DNA of 64,000 bases, taken from JAXDJH01 sp034663635. GTDB taxonomy: Bacteria; Actinomycetota; CADDZG01; WHSQ01. Location of the stretch: NCBI GenBank assembly GCA_034663635.1, contig JAXDJH010000022.1:62001-126000 (forward strand), given 5' to 3'. The position numbers and the translations under genes were made by a program. Under the pieces are notes generated by a model. It was not told where the DNA came from, ran no database searches, and saw only the letters and a list, made by a program, of their open reading frames with translations. How positions within the stretch are numbered: position 1 is the stretch's first letter; each line of letters starts with the position of its first letter. Positions 16,096-24,717 of the stretch are shown one piece after another.

Positions 16096-17274
16096 CTAGA
16101 TCTTTCCCGTGTACTTGATGATGTCGATGCCTCGGTTGTAGTCGAGCGAGTAGATGATCCGGTCGGTCACCCAATACGCAGCGCCGGAGCTTCCCGCCCA
16201 CGGCATGAAGTAACCGGCTTCGCTGATCTTTCCCTTCGAGCTGATGTCCATGATCCGGACGCCGTGCTCGAAGCGGGCGTGCGCAACTAGCCCGCCGTTG
16301 TGGAACGACGGATGAAGTTCGAGCCAGTGTGACGAGCAGCCTCCTTGATTCGCCGCCGGCTTCCCGTCGACGTAAGTGCCGTTGGTCTCGTAGTGCTCAT
16401 CCAGCACCGGGCCGAGCGTCTTCGTCTTCTTCCAATTCTTCGTGCTCAGGGTCAAGAGGTGACCGTTCGTCTTTGCTCCACAACGAGCCACGAAGTTCTG
16501 CTCGGTGCCGGCGACCAAGAAGTCGTCCATGCCACCGCTGCCCCAGCGGGTCGAGTGCAGAACGGAGGCGTTCTCGAGTGGGGGAGAGATCGCAAGCAGC
16601 TTGGGGTCTGCCGGGTTCTTGCGAGCGTCCAAGAGCATGATCGGGTTGCTCGCCGTCAACACGACCCCAGGAGAGACTTCGTCGACGTCGTGAGCGTCCT
16701 GAACCATCTTGCCGTCGCCCCACTTCGTCTTGAGCAATGTGGGCTTCGACGGGTCGCGGATGTCGATGATCTGACCGTTCGAGTTGTAGACGTAGGAGCA
16801 GTCGAGAACGCAGCTGGAAGTGTGCGAACCGGCGCCGGGAAGCGTTCCGACGATCACGGGGTTCGACTTGTCTTCCACATCGATGATGTAGAGGGCGTTC
16901 GTGCTCGCTCTCGGAGTACCGTCGGCCGAGCCGGTCACAGTGTTGGGAACGACGATGACCTTGTCGTTGCCGTCGAGGTCCTCGCGAGAGAACAGCCACT
17001 CCTGGGGCATGGGAACGACGCCCGTCATCACCGGGTTAACGGGGTCTTTGATGTCGAAGACCATGACCTTGTTCTGGTCGTTTGCGTAGAAGTAGTTGCC
17101 CACGACTCGGCCCCCAACCCCGTCTTGGGCGAAGGGGAGGTGAGCGATGAATTCGACGTTGTCGGAGGTGACTCCACCCGGGCCCGGACCCGTTTCGGTC
17201 AGGGGCGAGGCGTGCGCGGCCGTGAAACTGGACGCGACAAGAGCCCCCAATAGGAGCGCCATGGTCTTGCGCAT
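16096..17274 (-). CDS. Secreted LVIVD-repeat beta-propeller protein
   Basis: The 392-residue product has a signal peptide (MRKTMALLLGALVASSFTAAHA) and then repeated units of the kind VMVFDIKDPVNPVMTG, LYIIDVEDKSNPVIVG, GQIIDIRDPSKPTLL and VRIMDISSKGKISEAG. This is the pattern of LVIVD repeats, which fold into an extracellular beta-propeller and normally serve in binding rather than catalysis. Cysteine pairs (SSCVLDCSY, ARCGAKT, GGCSSHW) suggest disulfides. It is the first gene of a three-gene minus-strand unit of secreted proteins, so the three products may form one extracellular assembly. The ligand is unknown. Confidence 0.8.
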   Translation of the reverse strand: MRKTMALLLGALVASSFTAAHASPLTETGPGPGGVTSDNVEFIAHLPFAQDGVGGRVVGNYFYANDQNKVMVFDIKDPVNPVMTGVVPMPQEWLFSREDLDGNDKVIVVPNTVTGSADGTPRASTNALYIIDVEDKSNPVIVGTLPGAGSHTSSCVLDCSYVYNSNGQIIDIRDPSKPTLLKTKWGDGKMVQDAHDVDEVSPGVVLTASNPIMLLDARKNPADPKLLAISPPLENASVLHSTRWGSGGMDDFLVAGTEQNFVARCGAKTNGHLLTLSTKNWKKTKTLGPVLDEHYETNGTYVDGKPAANQGGCSSHWLELHPSFHNGGLVAHARFEHGVRIMDISSKGKISEAGYFMPWAGSSGAAYWVTDRIIYSLDYNRGIDIIKYTGKI

Positions 17275-17390
17275 CGCCGGTTGATCCCTTTCAGGCTGGA
17301 GTTACGTCGAAGAAAGGATTCGCCCAGCCCGACCCCCCTCCTGCTTCGGGTCGCGGGCTCCCACACCCAGGCGGGAGAGAGCTTCTGTTG

Positions 17391-19367
17391 CTAGCCGGGG
17401 GCGATGAGGTCGGCGATCTCGCCGATCATGCGACTCAGATCGAAGTCCTTGGGCGTGAAAACACGTGCGACACCGAGCTCGAGCAACTTTCGTTCGTCTT
17501 CGTCCGGGATGACCCCGCCGACGATCACAGGAACCTTGGCTGGGTCCATGCCCTCCGCCCGGAGGCGGTCGAGTATCTCGGGCACCAGCAGCCCGTGCGC
17601 GCCGGACAGGATCGAGATGCCGATCGTGTGGACGTCCTCTTCGACCGCGGCGTTGGCGATCTGCTCGGGGGTCAGACGGATGCCCTGATAGACGACTTCG
17701 AACCCGGCATCCCGAGCGCGCAGCGCGACCTGCTCGGCCGCGTTGGAATGACCATCCAAGCCGGGCTTCGCGACGAGCATCCGGAGCTTCGGCACTCCGG
17801 CGCGCTGCGCCGCGTCGGCGACCTTCCGACGCGTCTCGGCCATCGCCTGCGGCTCGGTTCCCCCCACGTGGGCTCCCATTCCGGTCGGCGGACGGTATTC
17901 ACCGAACGTCTCGCGTAGTGCATCCGCCCACTCGCCGGTGGTCACGCCGGCCTTGATCGCCTTTATGGAGGCCTCCATCAAGTTCGCGTCGGTTCCTGCT
18001 TCCCGTTTGAGCAGGTCGAGGGCAGCAGTTGACGCGGCCGAGTCGCGTTCGCTTCGCCACTTCTCGAGGTTCTCAAGTTGTTCGGCTTCCGCGGCGGGAT
18101 CGATCCGCTCGAACGCGAGCTCTTCGAGTCCCTCCACCAACGGAGACGGCTCGCCCTCTTGAAACGCGTTAAGACCGACGACGGTTTGCTCGCCGGACTC
18201 GATCGCGCGCCGACGTTCTGCGTGTCGAGTAACAAGTCGTTCCTTCATATAGGAGAGAGCGTCGACCGATCCGCCCATGTCTAGGACCTTCTGCAGCTCC
18301 TCCCATGCGGTGGTGACGATCTCGTCGGTCTTGCTTTCGATCACTTTCGAGCCCTCGAAGATGTCGTCGTACTCGAGGAGGTCGGTCTCGAGGGCGAGGA
18401 TCTGCTGGGCCCTCAAGGACCATTGCTGGTCCCACGCTCGGGGAAGACCGAGCGCCTCGTTCCACGCGGGGAGTTGCACCGCGCGGGCGCGGGCGCTCTT
18501 TCCTTGAGTGACTGCAAGCATCTCGAGAAGGATCCTGTAAACGTTGTTCTCGGGCTGTGCGGCAGTAAGGCCAAGAGAGTTGACCTGCACGCCGTAGCGG
18601 AAACGACGGAACTTGTCATCGTCGATCCCGTAGCGCTCCTTAGTGATGCGATCCCACAGTTGACCGAACGCACGCATCTTGCACGTCTCTTCCACGTACC
18701 TGATGCCGGCGTTGCAGAAGAACGAGATGCGCCCAACGAGCCGGGGGAAGTCGTCCTCCGAGACCCGTCCCGTTGCTTTCGTCGCGTCGAGAACGCAGAC
18801 GGCGTTCGCGAGCGCGTAGGCCACCTCTAGAACTGGGTCGGCTCCCGCCTCCTGCAAGTGATAGCTGCAGACGTTGATCGGGTTCCACTTGGGAGTGTTG
18901 CTTAGCGTCCACGTGACGACGTCGGTCGTAAGTCTGATCGAGGGCTCCGGCGGAAAGATGTGAGTGCCTCGGGAGAGGTACTCCTTGAGGATGTCGTTCT
19001 GAGTCGTTCCCGCGAGTGCAGATCGATCGGCACCCTGCTCATCGGCCACTGCCACGTAGGCGGCGAGCAGCCACATCGCAGTGGCGTTGATGGTCATCGA
19101 GGTGTTCATCTCGGCCAGGGGGATGCCATCGAAAACGCCCCTCATGTCGCCGAGGTTGCAGATCGGCACGCCGACCTTCCCCACCTCGCCCTTCGCCATC
19201 TCGTGATCCGAGTCGTAGCCCGTCTGGGTCGGCAGGTCGAACGCGACCGACAACCCGGTCTGACCCTTGGCGAGGTTGCCTTTGAACCGAGCGTTCGTGG
19301 CCGCGGGCGTCGCATAACCCGCGTACGTCCGGAAGATCCAGGGCTTGTCCCGCTCGTTGGCAGCCAT
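17391..19367 (-). CDS. ecm: Ethylmalonyl-CoA mutase-like (MeaA/Ecm) B12-dependent acyl-CoA mutase
   Basis: The 658-residue protein joins an N-terminal mutase TIM barrel (about 1-500) to a C-terminal B12-binding domain (about 525-650). The opening RDKPWIFRTYAGYATP, LSVAFDLPTQTGYDSDH and MNTSMTINATAMWLL follow the MeaA/ethylmalonyl-CoA mutase branch rather than canonical methylmalonyl-CoA mutase. The reaction would be (2R)-ethylmalonyl-CoA to methylsuccinyl-CoA. The substrate-forming enzyme, crotonyl-CoA carboxylase/reductase, lies at 34170-35516. The cobalamin motif is present as DGHSNA (Asp538, His540), but the usual glycine of DxHxxG is Ala543. The gene is transcribed divergently from the 3-hydroxybutyryl-CoA dehydrogenase across an 86-nt gap. 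Confidence 0.85.
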   Translation of the reverse strand: MAANERDKPWIFRTYAGYATPAATNARFKGNLAKGQTGLSVAFDLPTQTGYDSDHEMAKGEVGKVGVPICNLGDMRGVFDGIPLAEMNTSMTINATAMWLLAAYVAVADEQGADRSALAGTTQNDILKEYLSRGTHIFPPEPSIRLTTDVVTWTLSNTPKWNPINVCSYHLQEAGADPVLEVAYALANAVCVLDATKATGRVSEDDFPRLVGRISFFCNAGIRYVEETCKMRAFGQLWDRITKERYGIDDDKFRRFRYGVQVNSLGLTAAQPENNVYRILLEMLAVTQGKSARARAVQLPAWNEALGLPRAWDQQWSLRAQQILALETDLLEYDDIFEGSKVIESKTDEIVTTAWEELQKVLDMGGSVDALSYMKERLVTRHAERRRAIESGEQTVVGLNAFQEGEPSPLVEGLEELAFERIDPAAEAEQLENLEKWRSERDSAASTAALDLLKREAGTDANLMEASIKAIKAGVTTGEWADALRETFGEYRPPTGMGAHVGGTEPQAMAETRRKVADAAQRAGVPKLRMLVAKPGLDGHSNAAEQVALRARDAGFEVVYQGIRLTPEQIANAAVEEDVHTIGISILSGAHGLLVPEILDRLRAEGMDPAKVPVIVGGVIPDEDERKLLELGVARVFTPKDFDLSRMIGEIADLIAPG

Positions 19368-19453
19368 AGCGACTCAATCGTAGGCTGTTCGCTCCCCGTT
19401 GAGAGCGTGCGGGCGCTGCGCGCTCCGGGGTCACAGCTATCGGAGGAGGAACG

Positions 19454-21214
19454 GTGGAGATTCGTAAGGTTGGGGTGGTCGGCTGCGGAACGATGGGTTC
19501 CGGCATCGCCGAGATGGTGGCGAAGTCGGGTCTCGACGTCGTCATCACCGAAGTGACCGAGGAAGCTTTGGCCGCCGGCCTCGAGCGGATGAACCGAAGC
19601 TTCGAGCGGGCGGTCGAGCGCGGGAAGCTCGAACGAAGCGATGCGGACGCTGCTCTTGCACGGATCTCGTCGTCGGTGAGCAACTCTGACCTGGCGGACT
19701 GCGACCTCGTCATCGAGGCCGTGCCCGAGCATCTCGACCTGAAGAAAGTCGTGTTTGCCGAGCTCGACGGGATCGTCAAGGAAGAAGCGATCCTCGCGAC
19801 CAACACCTCATCGCTTCCGGTCATCGACATGGCCGTGACCACCAAGCGCCCCGACAAAGTGATCGGTTTTCACTTCTTCAATCCCGCTCAAGTCATGCCA
19901 CTCGTCGAGTTGATCCGGACGGTCGCGACCGAGGAGAGCGTCGTAGAAGCCGCCAAGGAGTTCGCCGAGAAACTCGGAAAGACTCCCGTAGTCGCGCGTG
20001 ACAGGGCGGGGTTCATCGCCAACCTCCTGCTCTTTCCATACCTGAATGCAGCCACGCGGATGTACGACGGCGGATTCGCGTCGCGTGAAGACATCGACGC
20101 GTCGATGCAACTCGGATGCGGTCATCCGATGGGTCCCCTCGCGCTCCTCGACCTGATCGGACTCGATTCCGGATACGAGATCTGCGAGGCGCTATGGCGT
20201 CAGTTCCGCGACGATCAAGATGCGCCCGCGCCGCTTCTCAAGCAGTACGTGGTCGCCGGCTACCTCGGACGCAAGACCGGCAGAGGCTTCTACAAGTACG
20301 AAGCTCCGGAGTCTCCGAAGATCGCCGACGCGATCCCGGACTCCGCAGGTGTCCCTTCTTCCGACATCCAGACGATCGGCGTCGTTGGCACGGGACTGAT
20401 GGCGTCGGGCATCGCCGAGGTCGCGGCGAAGGCCGGCAACGAGGTGATCTTGCGCGGGCGGAGCGAATCGTCGATCAAGAAGGCGAAAGCCGCGGTCGAG
20501 AAAAGTTTGGGCAAGGCCGTCTCCAAAGGCAAGCTCGAGCAGAGCGCGGCGGACGAGATCCTCGCCCGCATCACAACGACTTTGGAGTTCTCGGATCTTG
20601 CAGAGGTCGACCTGGTCGTCGAAGCGGTCGCGGAAGACCTCGACGTGAAGCTCGACATCTTCAAAGAGCTCGACGCGTCGACGAAACCGGAAGCGATCCT
20701 CGCGTCGACCACCTCGTCGCTGTCGGTGGTCGACCTCGCCGCGGTGACTTCGCGGCCCGACCGCGTGCTCGGCCTTCATTTCTTCAACCCGGCGCCGATC
20801 ATGAAGCTTGTCGAGGTGGTGCGAACGGTCGCGACGTCCGGCGAAGTGGAGAAGCGCGCGACCGCCTGGGCCCGAGCGATAGGGAAGCGTCCTGTGCGTT
20901 GTCGTGACCGCGCTGGTTTCATCGTGAACTTCTTGCTGTTCCCGTATCTGAACGACGCCGTCCGCATGCACGAGGAGGGGTACTCGACTCCTCAGGACAT
21001 CGATTCAGCAATGAAACTCGGTTGTGGCCACCCGATGGGGCCGTTCCAGCTGATGGACATCGTCGGGCTCGACGTCACCTACGCGATCCTGAATTCGATG
21101 CACGAGGAGTTCCGCGAGCGCCGCTACGCCCCGGCCCCCTTGCTCGAGCACATGGTTCGAGCCGGCTACCTAGGCCGGAAGACGGGCCGCGGCTTCTATG
21201 ACTACTCAACCTAG
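19454..21214 (+). CDS. Duplicated 3-hydroxybutyryl-CoA dehydrogenase (two full 3HCDH units in one chain)
   Basis: GTG 19454 follows a strong GGAGGAGGA at 19442-19450. The 586-residue chain contains two complete NAD-dependent 3-hydroxyacyl-CoA dehydrogenases. Unit 1 (about 1-285) has GCGTMGSG, NTSSLPV and GFHFFNPAQVMPLVE. Unit 2 (about 295-586) has GTGLMASG, TTSSLSV and GLHFFNPAPIMKLVE. Both end with the GYLGRKTGRGFY motif and keep the catalytic His and Glu. The product would interconvert acetoacetyl-CoA and 3-hydroxybutyryl-CoA. With thiolase, enoyl-CoA hydratase and crotonyl-CoA carboxylase/reductase in the same window, it fits the front half of the ethylmalonyl-CoA pathway. Confidence 0.9.
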   Translation: MEIRKVGVVGCGTMGSGIAEMVAKSGLDVVITEVTEEALAAGLERMNRSFERAVERGKLERSDADAALARISSSVSNSDLADCDLVIEAVPEHLDLKKVVFAELDGIVKEEAILATNTSSLPVIDMAVTTKRPDKVIGFHFFNPAQVMPLVELIRTVATEESVVEAAKEFAEKLGKTPVVARDRAGFIANLLLFPYLNAATRMYDGGFASREDIDASMQLGCGHPMGPLALLDLIGLDSGYEICEALWRQFRDDQDAPAPLLKQYVVAGYLGRKTGRGFYKYEAPESPKIADAIPDSAGVPSSDIQTIGVVGTGLMASGIAEVAAKAGNEVILRGRSESSIKKAKAAVEKSLGKAVSKGKLEQSAADEILARITTTLEFSDLAEVDLVVEAVAEDLDVKLDIFKELDASTKPEAILASTTSSLSVVDLAAVTSRPDRVLGLHFFNPAPIMKLVEVVRTVATSGEVEKRATAWARAIGKRPVRCRDRAGFIVNFLLFPYLNDAVRMHEEGYSTPQDIDSAMKLGCGHPMGPFQLMDIVGLDVTYAILNSMHEEFRERRYAPAPLLEHMVRAGYLGRKTGRGFYDYST

Positions 21215-21271
21215 GTAGATCGGGTCGGTTTGCTTCCTAGCGGGAAGCCTCTTCTATAGGGTCAAGCGGCT

Positions 21272-22612
21272 GTGACTCACTTCCCCAGAGCCCGCGCGGG
21301 CATGGCTCTTCTTGTCGCTTTGGCGGCTCTCTCGGCGACGGCGGCGCCCGGTGGGGCTAAGGGCTACGAGCAGTGGACCCAGTATCTCGCTAAGGGCGTG
21401 AGCCTCACTCGGATCAAGGATCCCAAGGGCCCTTATCGGATCAAAGTTGTCACCGTCGATCTGAACGCTTCGGCGACGCTCGACGTGGCGCTGGCAAGCG
21501 ACCAGCTTCCCGGGTTCGAGACGACATCGTCCATGGGCGCACGCCACAACGCGATCGCGGCGATCAACGGCGATTACGCGCGGCCCTCGGGCCGGCCGGT
21601 CTTCACGTTCGCCGAGGACGGCCATCTCGACCAAACTCCTCTGAGCTGGGGACGCAACTTCGCTGTCGATCGAACAGAGACGAGTAGCTACGTTGGTCAT
21701 CCGACGACGACCGCTTGGTTCTTCGAGCACGACTCGGGTTCTCGTTACTCGATCGGACGCGTGAACGCGGGGGATCCGGACGTCGAAGAGATAGCGCTTT
21801 ACACGGAAGCCGGCGGTCACGAGGAGCGACCACCTCAGAACGCGTGCTCCGCGCGACTCGTTCCGATGAACACGCCGCGGGCATCCGATTCAACGCCGGG
21901 AGTAGAGGTTCCCTACACGGTCAACAAGGTGTCGTGCCAGTTCCGCCGCATGACGCGTGCCGGCGGTGCGGTCCTCGCGGCACCGATCGGCGGAACCATC
22001 GGGCCTTCAACGATCGCGACGCTGACTCCGGGCGAGCAGTTGACGGTTGGTTGGTCGCTTGGTTGGTACAACGTGTTCGATACCGTTGGTGGCAATCCGA
22101 CCTTGATCGAGAACGGCTCGATAGTTCCTGAGAACGTGTACGGAAACGACGCGTTCTTCCATCGCCACCCGCGTACTGGGGTCGGTACGACTCCCGACGG
22201 CCGGGTGCTGCTGGTAACCGTCGATGGGCGGCAGCCGAAGTGGAGCGTTGGGATGACCCTCGGGCAGTTCGCTTCCCTTTTCCGAAGCCTCGGCGCCACA
22301 TGGGCCTTGAACCTCGACGGTGGCGGTTCGTCGACGACATGGGCGAACGGTCGAGTGGTCAATCGCCCTTCGGACGGGTACGAGCGCGCGGTCTCGTCGG
22401 CTCTTCTGGTCCTTCCCGCCTCGGACTCCGGCGAGGTCGAACCCGCCCCCGATCCACCGACGGGCATCTCCCTGGCGAAGATCGCTTCCCCTTGGCCCTT
22501 GATCATGAGAGACCCTGCCTCCACCGGTGGCATGGCTTCGGCGATGGGTCGGCGAGGGATGCATCTCGATCGCGCCTTGAGGAAAGCAGCCGAGCGCTAC
22601 CAGCGTAGATAG
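21272..22612 (+). CDS. Secreted phosphodiester glycosidase (NAGPA-domain) protein
   Basis: The 446-residue product has an N-terminal signal (ALLVALAALSATAAPGGA) and the NAGPA/DUF2233 core. That core includes AAINGDYARP in the middle, then HPRTGVGTTPDGRVLLVTVDG and NLDGGGSSTTW near the C-terminus. Homologues remove phosphodiester-linked sugars, for example uncovering mannose-6-phosphate or degrading cell-wall polymers. An exported enzyme with this domain fits the glycan theme of the window. The start is GTG 21272; ATG 21302 is an alternative that still leaves a signal peptide. Four cysteines could form disulfides outside the cell. Confidence 0.85.
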   Translation: MTHFPRARAGMALLVALAALSATAAPGGAKGYEQWTQYLAKGVSLTRIKDPKGPYRIKVVTVDLNASATLDVALASDQLPGFETTSSMGARHNAIAAINGDYARPSGRPVFTFAEDGHLDQTPLSWGRNFAVDRTETSSYVGHPTTTAWFFEHDSGSRYSIGRVNAGDPDVEEIALYTEAGGHEERPPQNACSARLVPMNTPRASDSTPGVEVPYTVNKVSCQFRRMTRAGGAVLAAPIGGTIGPSTIATLTPGEQLTVGWSLGWYNVFDTVGGNPTLIENGSIVPENVYGNDAFFHRHPRTGVGTTPDGRVLLVTVDGRQPKWSVGMTLGQFASLFRSLGATWALNLDGGGSSTTWANGRVVNRPSDGYERAVSSALLVLPASDSGEVEPAPDPPTGISLAKIASPWPLIMRDPASTGGMASAMGRRGMHLDRALRKAAERYQRR

Positions 22613-22622
22613 GCTCTCGGGC

Positions 22623-23387
22623 ATGCGCATCGCATTCGTTACCGGAGGAGGCTCCGGCCTAGGGAAGTCCATCGCTCATCGATTGGCCGCGGACGGGTTC
22701 TCGGTCGCCATCGCGGACATCGACCAAAGCTCCGCGGAACTCGTGGCCAAAGAGATCCAAGAAGACGGGGCCCGAGCCCTCGCTCTGCGTTGCGATGTGT
22801 CGAGTCTCGACTCCGTCAAGGAGGCGGTCGCGACGGCGACGGAGCGGCTGAAGGGCGGCCTCGACGTTCTGGTGAACAACGCCGGTTTCGACGAGCCCGA
22901 GTTTTTCTTGCAAACGGACCCCGAACTGTGGGACCGGCTCATCGCCGTCAACCTCAAAGGCGTCTTGAACTGCACGTTCGCGGCTGCACCTCTGATCGCC
23001 GAGAGCTGTCGCGAGAGCGGGTATGGACGGATCATCAACATCGCTTCCGACGCAGGACGAGTGGGATCGTTGGGCGAAGCGGTCTACGCGGCGGCGAAAG
23101 GCGGCGTCATAGCGTTCACCAAGGCGATGGCGCGAGAACTGGCTCGTGACAAGATCACCGTCAACGCGATCTGTCCCGGTCCTGCAGACACTCCGATGAC
23201 CGATCGCATCCGTTCCAGCGCTCTTGGCGACAAGCTGATGGCTCGTATGGCCGACGTGACGCCGCTGAAACGACTTGCATTGCCGGAGGATGTGGCCGGA
23301 CTCGTTTCGTACTTCGCGCGAGACGAGGCGAACTTCATCACAGCCCAGGTAGTGAGCGTCAGCGGCGGCCTGACCATCCCCGGCTAG
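22623..23387 (+). CDS. Short-chain dehydrogenase/reductase (SDR)
   Basis: This 254-residue classical SDR has the cofactor motif TGGGSGLG, NNAG at about residue 85, and the catalytic Ser142, Tyr155 and Lys159 (NIASDAG, YAAAKGG). The PG motif is NAICPGPADTPM. The C-terminus GGLTIPG is like those of 3-oxoacyl reductases and 2-hydroxyacyl dehydrogenases used with CoA esters. It lies 10 nt after the secreted glycosidase. The substrate is not decided by sequence, but a role in acyl-CoA metabolism is suggested by the surrounding genes. Confidence 0.85.
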   Translation: MRIAFVTGGGSGLGKSIAHRLAADGFSVAIADIDQSSAELVAKEIQEDGARALALRCDVSSLDSVKEAVATATERLKGGLDVLVNNAGFDEPEFFLQTDPELWDRLIAVNLKGVLNCTFAAAPLIAESCRESGYGRIINIASDAGRVGSLGEAVYAAAKGGVIAFTKAMARELARDKITVNAICPGPADTPMTDRIRSSALGDKLMARMADVTPLKRLALPEDVAGLVSYFARDEANFITAQVVSVSGGLTIPG

Positions 23388-23408
23388 CTTCTCGTACCAA
23401 AACTGCCG

Positions 23409-23864
23409 ATGGAAGACCTGATCGACAACCTCACCAATGGAAACGTTACCGGCGTAAAAGTCGTGCTGGCTTCCGTGGTGATGGCGCTAGCGATCTATCA
23501 GGTCTTCTTGATGGCGGTCGGTTACGGGAAGCTCAAGCTCCCATATCTGAAGCCGAAGGCCGCCTCGTTTGCGCACCGATCGGTCGGCGACGCGATAGTC
23601 GTGGTTACCGTTGTGGTGGCGGTCATGTGCATGGGTTATTTCGGATTCGAGGCGGACGATCACGGCGGAGATGACTCCAGAGGGGCCGTCGTTCACATGG
23701 TTGCGGGCGCGGGCCTCCTGACCCTGATCGCATTCAAGATCGGAGTCGTCCGATGGTGGCATCGACTCGGTCGCTTCCTTCCGCTTATCGGGATCGGCGT
23801 GTTCGTCTTGTTCGGGATCGTGTGGCTCTCGTCCGCAGGTAGCTATCTCTCGGGAGGTCAGTGA
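23409..23864 (+). CDS. Four-helix integral membrane protein of unknown function
   Basis: The 151-residue protein has four hydrophobic segments: VVLASVVMALAIYQVFLMAV, AIVVVTVVVAVMCMGYFGF, MVAGAGLLTLIAFKIGVV and FLPLIGIGVFVLFGIVWL. His residues occur near membrane ends (FAHRSVGD, VVHMVAG), a layout compatible with b-type haem binding. It resembles small membrane proteins annotated DUF6529, but I am not certain. Its TGA overlaps the ATG of the next small gene (TGATG), so both are made from one message together with the DsrE gene. Confidence 0.6.
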   Translation: MEDLIDNLTNGNVTGVKVVLASVVMALAIYQVFLMAVGYGKLKLPYLKPKAASFAHRSVGDAIVVVTVVVAVMCMGYFGFEADDHGGDDSRGAVVHMVAGAGLLTLIAFKIGVVRWWHRLGRFLPLIGIGVFVLFGIVWLSSAGSYLSGGQ

Positions 23865-24028
23865 TGTCCGAAGACCGCTCTTACGCGTTGCAGGTATTCG
23901 TATCGATCGTTGTGGCCATCCTCATCGTCTTCCTCGTGGTTAACACGGTCTCCAAGAGAGTCGGCCCCGGTGACGACACTCGTCGCGGTCGCAGCGGGAG
24001 TGACAACAGTGGTCACGGGAGCGACTAG
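23864..24028 (+). CDS. 54-residue single-span membrane protein
   Basis: This small gene begins at ATG 23864, overlapping the previous TGA by one base, with GGAGG at 23853-23857 and a 6-nt spacer. It encodes a short polar start, one transmembrane helix (LQVFVSIVVAILIVFLVVN) and a charged Gly/Ser/Asp tail ending at TAG 24026-24028. Translational coupling, an ideal ribosome-binding site and a clean single-span profile make it a real gene. It may be a small subunit or assembly partner of the four-helix protein. No family is recognised. Confidence 0.65.
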   Translation: MSEDRSYALQVFVSIVVAILIVFLVVNTVSKRVGPGDDTRRGRSGSDNSGHGSD

Positions 24029-24063
24029 GGTTCGCTTTCTTCAGCACACCGAAAAGGAGAAAC

Positions 24064-24426
24064 ATGTCGAAGGTCATGGTTCACATCACGCATGGTCCCG
24101 AGCACCCGACGAGGGTCGCTCTCGGATTCCTCGTCGCCAAGACCGCCGCAGAGGAAGGTCACGACGTCACCGTGTTTCTCGCGGGCGATGCCGTGCAGTT
24201 CGCTCGTGCCAGAGTTAGGGAAGAAGCGGTTGGGGTCGGGCTCGGCTCGGTTGCCGAACACACTGCAGCCCTAATGGAGGCCGGAGCGACGTTTTACCTT
24301 TCCCGGATGTCGAGTAAGGCCCGCGAGATAACGGAAGACGACGCAGCTTCACTGAAAGCGGAAATGACCACGCCACAGATGTTGGTCAAGCTGTCCCTGG
24401 AACAAGACAGCATGTTCACCTACTAG
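24064..24426 (+). CDS. DsrE-family protein
   Basis: ATG 24064 has AAGGAG a few nt upstream. The 120-residue protein has the DsrE/DsrF-like Rossmann-type core: MVHITHGPEHPTRVALGFLVA, the hydrophobic VTVFLAGDAV strand-turn, and a middle HTAALMEAGATFYLSRMSS. Family members handle sulfur or act as small sulfurtransfer or redox accessory proteins. No cysteine is present at the usual relay position or elsewhere, so direct sulfur transfer is unlikely and a regulatory or structural role is more probable. It follows the two small membrane-protein genes and is likely in one operon with them. Confidence 0.7.
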   Translation: MSKVMVHITHGPEHPTRVALGFLVAKTAAEEGHDVTVFLAGDAVQFARARVREEAVGVGLGSVAEHTAALMEAGATFYLSRMSSKAREITEDDAASLKAEMTTPQMLVKLSLEQDSMFTY

Positions 24427-24429
24427 ACG

Positions 24430-24717
24430 CTACTTCGCGTCGCCTCGGCCGTTGAGGCCCGGATACTCGCGGCCCCCGAATGGGAACCGCGTCGACAAGC
24501 GCCACGCGTCTTCACGGCTGAGCCGGTCCCTGTAGTCCAGGTTTCCGAGCCTCCGGCCCTGGGCGCGGCCGGCGCGCAGCCACATCGATGCTCGATGTGC
24601 TTCGCGGTCGTGTTCGGTCATCTCTTCCAGGGCTCGCTGCAGCGCGCGCTTCTCTTCGTCGGTGGGTTTGCCGTCCACAGAGACGAGTTCGAGGTGCGGC
24701 TTGCGAGGGCGGGTCAT
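24430..24717 (-). CDS. Acyl-CoA carboxylase epsilon subunit-like small protein
   Basis: The 95-residue protein begins HLELVSVDGKPTDEEKRALQRALEEM, which matches the start pattern of actinobacterial acyl-CoA carboxylase epsilon subunits (beta-strand, G-x-P-T-x-E-E, helix). The rest is long, basic and Trp/Arg-rich, unlike the shortest epsilon subunits. Its ATG overlaps the TGA of the carboxyltransferase beta gene (ATGA). This is the usual genetic linkage for epsilon, which stabilises the alpha-beta holoenzyme. The call rests on the N-terminal pattern plus linkage; no catalytic role is expected. Confidence 0.65.
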   Translation of the reverse strand: MTRPRKPHLELVSVDGKPTDEEKRALQRALEEMTEHDREAHRASMWLRAGRAQGRRLGNLDYRDRLSREDAWRLSTRFPFGGREYPGLNGRGDAK

